Source: DATAXI01 sp036266845 (lineage in GTDB: Bacteria > Verrucomicrobiota > Verrucomicrobiia > Chthoniobacterales > Chthoniobacteraceae). From it: DNA of 15,808 nucleotides. A model generated the notes under the pieces. It did not search any database. It was not told where the DNA came from and saw nothing but the letters and a program-made list of their open reading frames with translations. Every line of letters starts with the position of its first letter. Position 1 is the stretch's first letter. The DNA is taken from NCBI GenBank assembly GCA_036266845.1, contig DATAXI010000224.1:1-15808 (forward strand), read 5' to 3'. Position numbers and translations under genes: made by a program. This document shows positions 14,880 through 15,808 of the stretch, one piece after another.

Positions 14880-15662
14880 ATGAAAGTCGTCATCCTCTGC
14901 GGCGGCCGCGGCACTCGGCTGCGCGAAGAAACTGAATATCGTCCAAAGCCGATGGTCCCGATCGGCAACCGGCCCATTTTGTGGCACATCATGAAGATCT
15001 ACGCCCACCATGGGCACAAGGACTTCATCCTCTGCCTGGGCTACAAGGGGGAGATGATCCGGGATTACTTCCGCAATTATCTCTGGAACACCTGCGATAC
15101 CACCCTGCGCCTCGGCACCGAGCCGGAGGTCAGGTTCCACACCCGGCACGGCGAGGAGGATTGGACCGTCACCCTGGCCGATACCGGGGAAAACTCCATG
15201 ACCGCCTACCGGGTCCACCTCATCCGGAAATACCTGGGCGATGACGACTCGTTCCTCCTTACCTATGGCGACGGGGTGGGGAACATCGATGTCAACGGCT
15301 CCATCCGTTTCCACAAGGAAACGGGGAAAATCTGCGCCATGACCGCCGTCCATCCGCCCGGGCGTTTCGGCGAATTGGGCCTGGACCCCAACGGCCATGT
15401 CCACGGCTTCAATGAGAAACCGCAAGCCGAAGGGGGCTACATCAATGGCGGCTTCATGGTTTGCAGCCGCCGCATTTTCGATTATCTGCCCGACGATCCC
15501 CGCGTGATGCTGGAGCAGGACCCGATGCGGAAACTGACCGCCGAGGGGCAACTCGCCGCCTTCCGGCACGAGGGCTTTTGGCAGCCCATGGATACCTATC
15601 AGGAGTTTACCCTCCTCAATGACATGTGGGAAAAGGGAAACGCTCCCTGGAAAGTCTGGTAA
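14880..15662 (+). CDS. rfbF: Glucose-1-phosphate cytidylyltransferase
   Basis: The enzyme makes CDP-glucose from CTP and glucose-1-phosphate, the entry step for CDP-linked 3,6-dideoxyhexoses and related sugars. The 260 residues match the family (Salmonella enzyme about 257). The nucleotide-binding loop VILCGGRGTRLREETEYRPK (4-23) and PMVPIG are textbook for this cytidylyltransferase; TYGDGVGNID (128-137) holds the metal-binding Asp131; FNEKP (177-181) supplies a substrate lysine; GGYINGGFMV (185-194) and GFWQPMDTYQEFTLLNDMW (232-250) complete the pattern specific to this family rather than to RmlA. It is the first gene of a plus-strand set whose second gene, rfbG, starts 6 bp after its stop. 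No Shine-Dalgarno site is seen before the ATG. Confidence 0.96.
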   Translation: MKVVILCGGRGTRLREETEYRPKPMVPIGNRPILWHIMKIYAHHGHKDFILCLGYKGEMIRDYFRNYLWNTCDTTLRLGTEPEVRFHTRHGEEDWTVTLADTGENSMTAYRVHLIRKYLGDDDSFLLTYGDGVGNIDVNGSIRFHKETGKICAMTAVHPPGRFGELGLDPNGHVHGFNEKPQAEGGYINGGFMVCSRRIFDYLPDDPRVMLEQDPMRKLTAEGQLAAFRHEGFWQPMDTYQEFTLLNDMWEKGNAPWKVW

Positions 15663-15668
15663 CCAGCC

Positions 15669-15808
15669 ATGCCCGGCGAAATTGCCAAGATGAACGAGGC
15701 ATTCCGCGGCGCGTACCGCGGGCGGCGGGTATTGGTGACCGGCCACACCGGTTTCAAGGGCGCATGGCTGTGCGAGTGGCTGCTCGGCCTGGGCGCCACG
15801 GTCTGCGG
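15669..15808 (+). CDS. rfbG: CDP-glucose 4,6-dehydratase, N-terminal fragment (cut by window end)
   Basis: Only the first 46 codons are present. They show a short leader and then RRVLVTGHTGFKGAWLCEWL, the start of an NAD-binding Rossmann domain with the TGxxGFKG loop characteristic of extended short-chain dehydrogenases of the CDP-glucose 4,6-dehydratase type (GHTGFKGAWL is the usual wording in RfbG). The enzyme converts CDP-glucose to CDP-4-keto-6-deoxyglucose using the product of the gene just upstream. The ATG at 15669 gives a 6-bp gap to the rfbF stop; an in-frame ATG at 15690 is an alternative start. The gene continues past position 15808. Confidence 0.88.
   Translation, partial: MPGEIAKMNEAFRGAYRGRRVLVTGHTGFKGAWLCEWLLGLGATVC

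Noticed and set aside
14838..15746. Minus-strand open frame of 302 codons opposite rfbF
   Set aside because: The plus-strand cytidylyltransferase motifs are unambiguous, so this is an antisense shadow.
1..15808. CRISPR arrays, tRNA/rRNA genes, transposases and phage or attachment sites
   Set aside because: Scanned by eye: no regularly spaced long repeats, no tRNA-like cloverleaf or rRNA sequence, and no transposase or integrase motifs in any sizeable frame.

Overview
The window looks like a chromosomal stretch from a Gram-negative, GC-rich bacterium, most plausibly from the Verrucomicrobiota. The LpxD gene and the CDP-glucose pathway genes imply an outer membrane with lipopolysaccharide. The Verrucomicrobiota guess rests on general feel: weak or absent Shine-Dalgarno sites, many separate carbohydrate genes, and the style of the HTH protein. 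No rRNA or other taxonomic marker is present, so this is inference. There are no tRNA or rRNA genes, CRISPR arrays, transposases or phage genes.

Left part (1-3329), plus strand: an integral-membrane fatty acid desaturase (178-1188) sits 34 bp before lpxD (1223-2266), the N-acyltransferase of lipid A synthesis. Two small unrecognised genes follow (2474-2785 and 2908-3117) in noticeably less GC-rich DNA.

Middle part (3330-7072), plus strand: a 764-residue protein with a GT4 glycosyltransferase domain fused to a helical-barrel-like C-terminal domain overlaps by 13 bp the start of a GH130 (beta-mannoside phosphorylase/mannosidase family) gene. This is a translationally linked make-and-break pair, probably for a beta-mannoside, and is the most system-like unit in the window.

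A minus-strand block (7120-11760) converges on it. It holds a 68-residue small protein, an 82-residue GYF-like/SEC-C zinc-motif protein, a transglutaminase-like cysteine protease family protein, and a secreted 967-residue GH2-type glycosidase with both catalytic glutamates. Divergent from the GH2 gene is a small HTH (XRE-like) protein at 11942-12487. Its promoter region carries four copies of a 13-bp element (core TAGTGCA) arranged as two tandem pairs that run right up to the ATG, which is a strong candidate for an operator controlling one or both genes.

Right part (12524-15808): on the minus strand a GT9 heptosyltransferase-type gene and a DUF1972/GT4 rhamnosyltransferase-like gene are coupled by an ATGA overlap. 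Divergently on the plus strand begins the CDP-deoxysugar pathway: glucose-1-phosphate cytidylyltransferase (rfbF) and the first 46 codons of CDP-glucose 4,6-dehydratase (rfbG), cut by the window end. This edge looks like the start of an O-antigen or other surface-polysaccharide locus.
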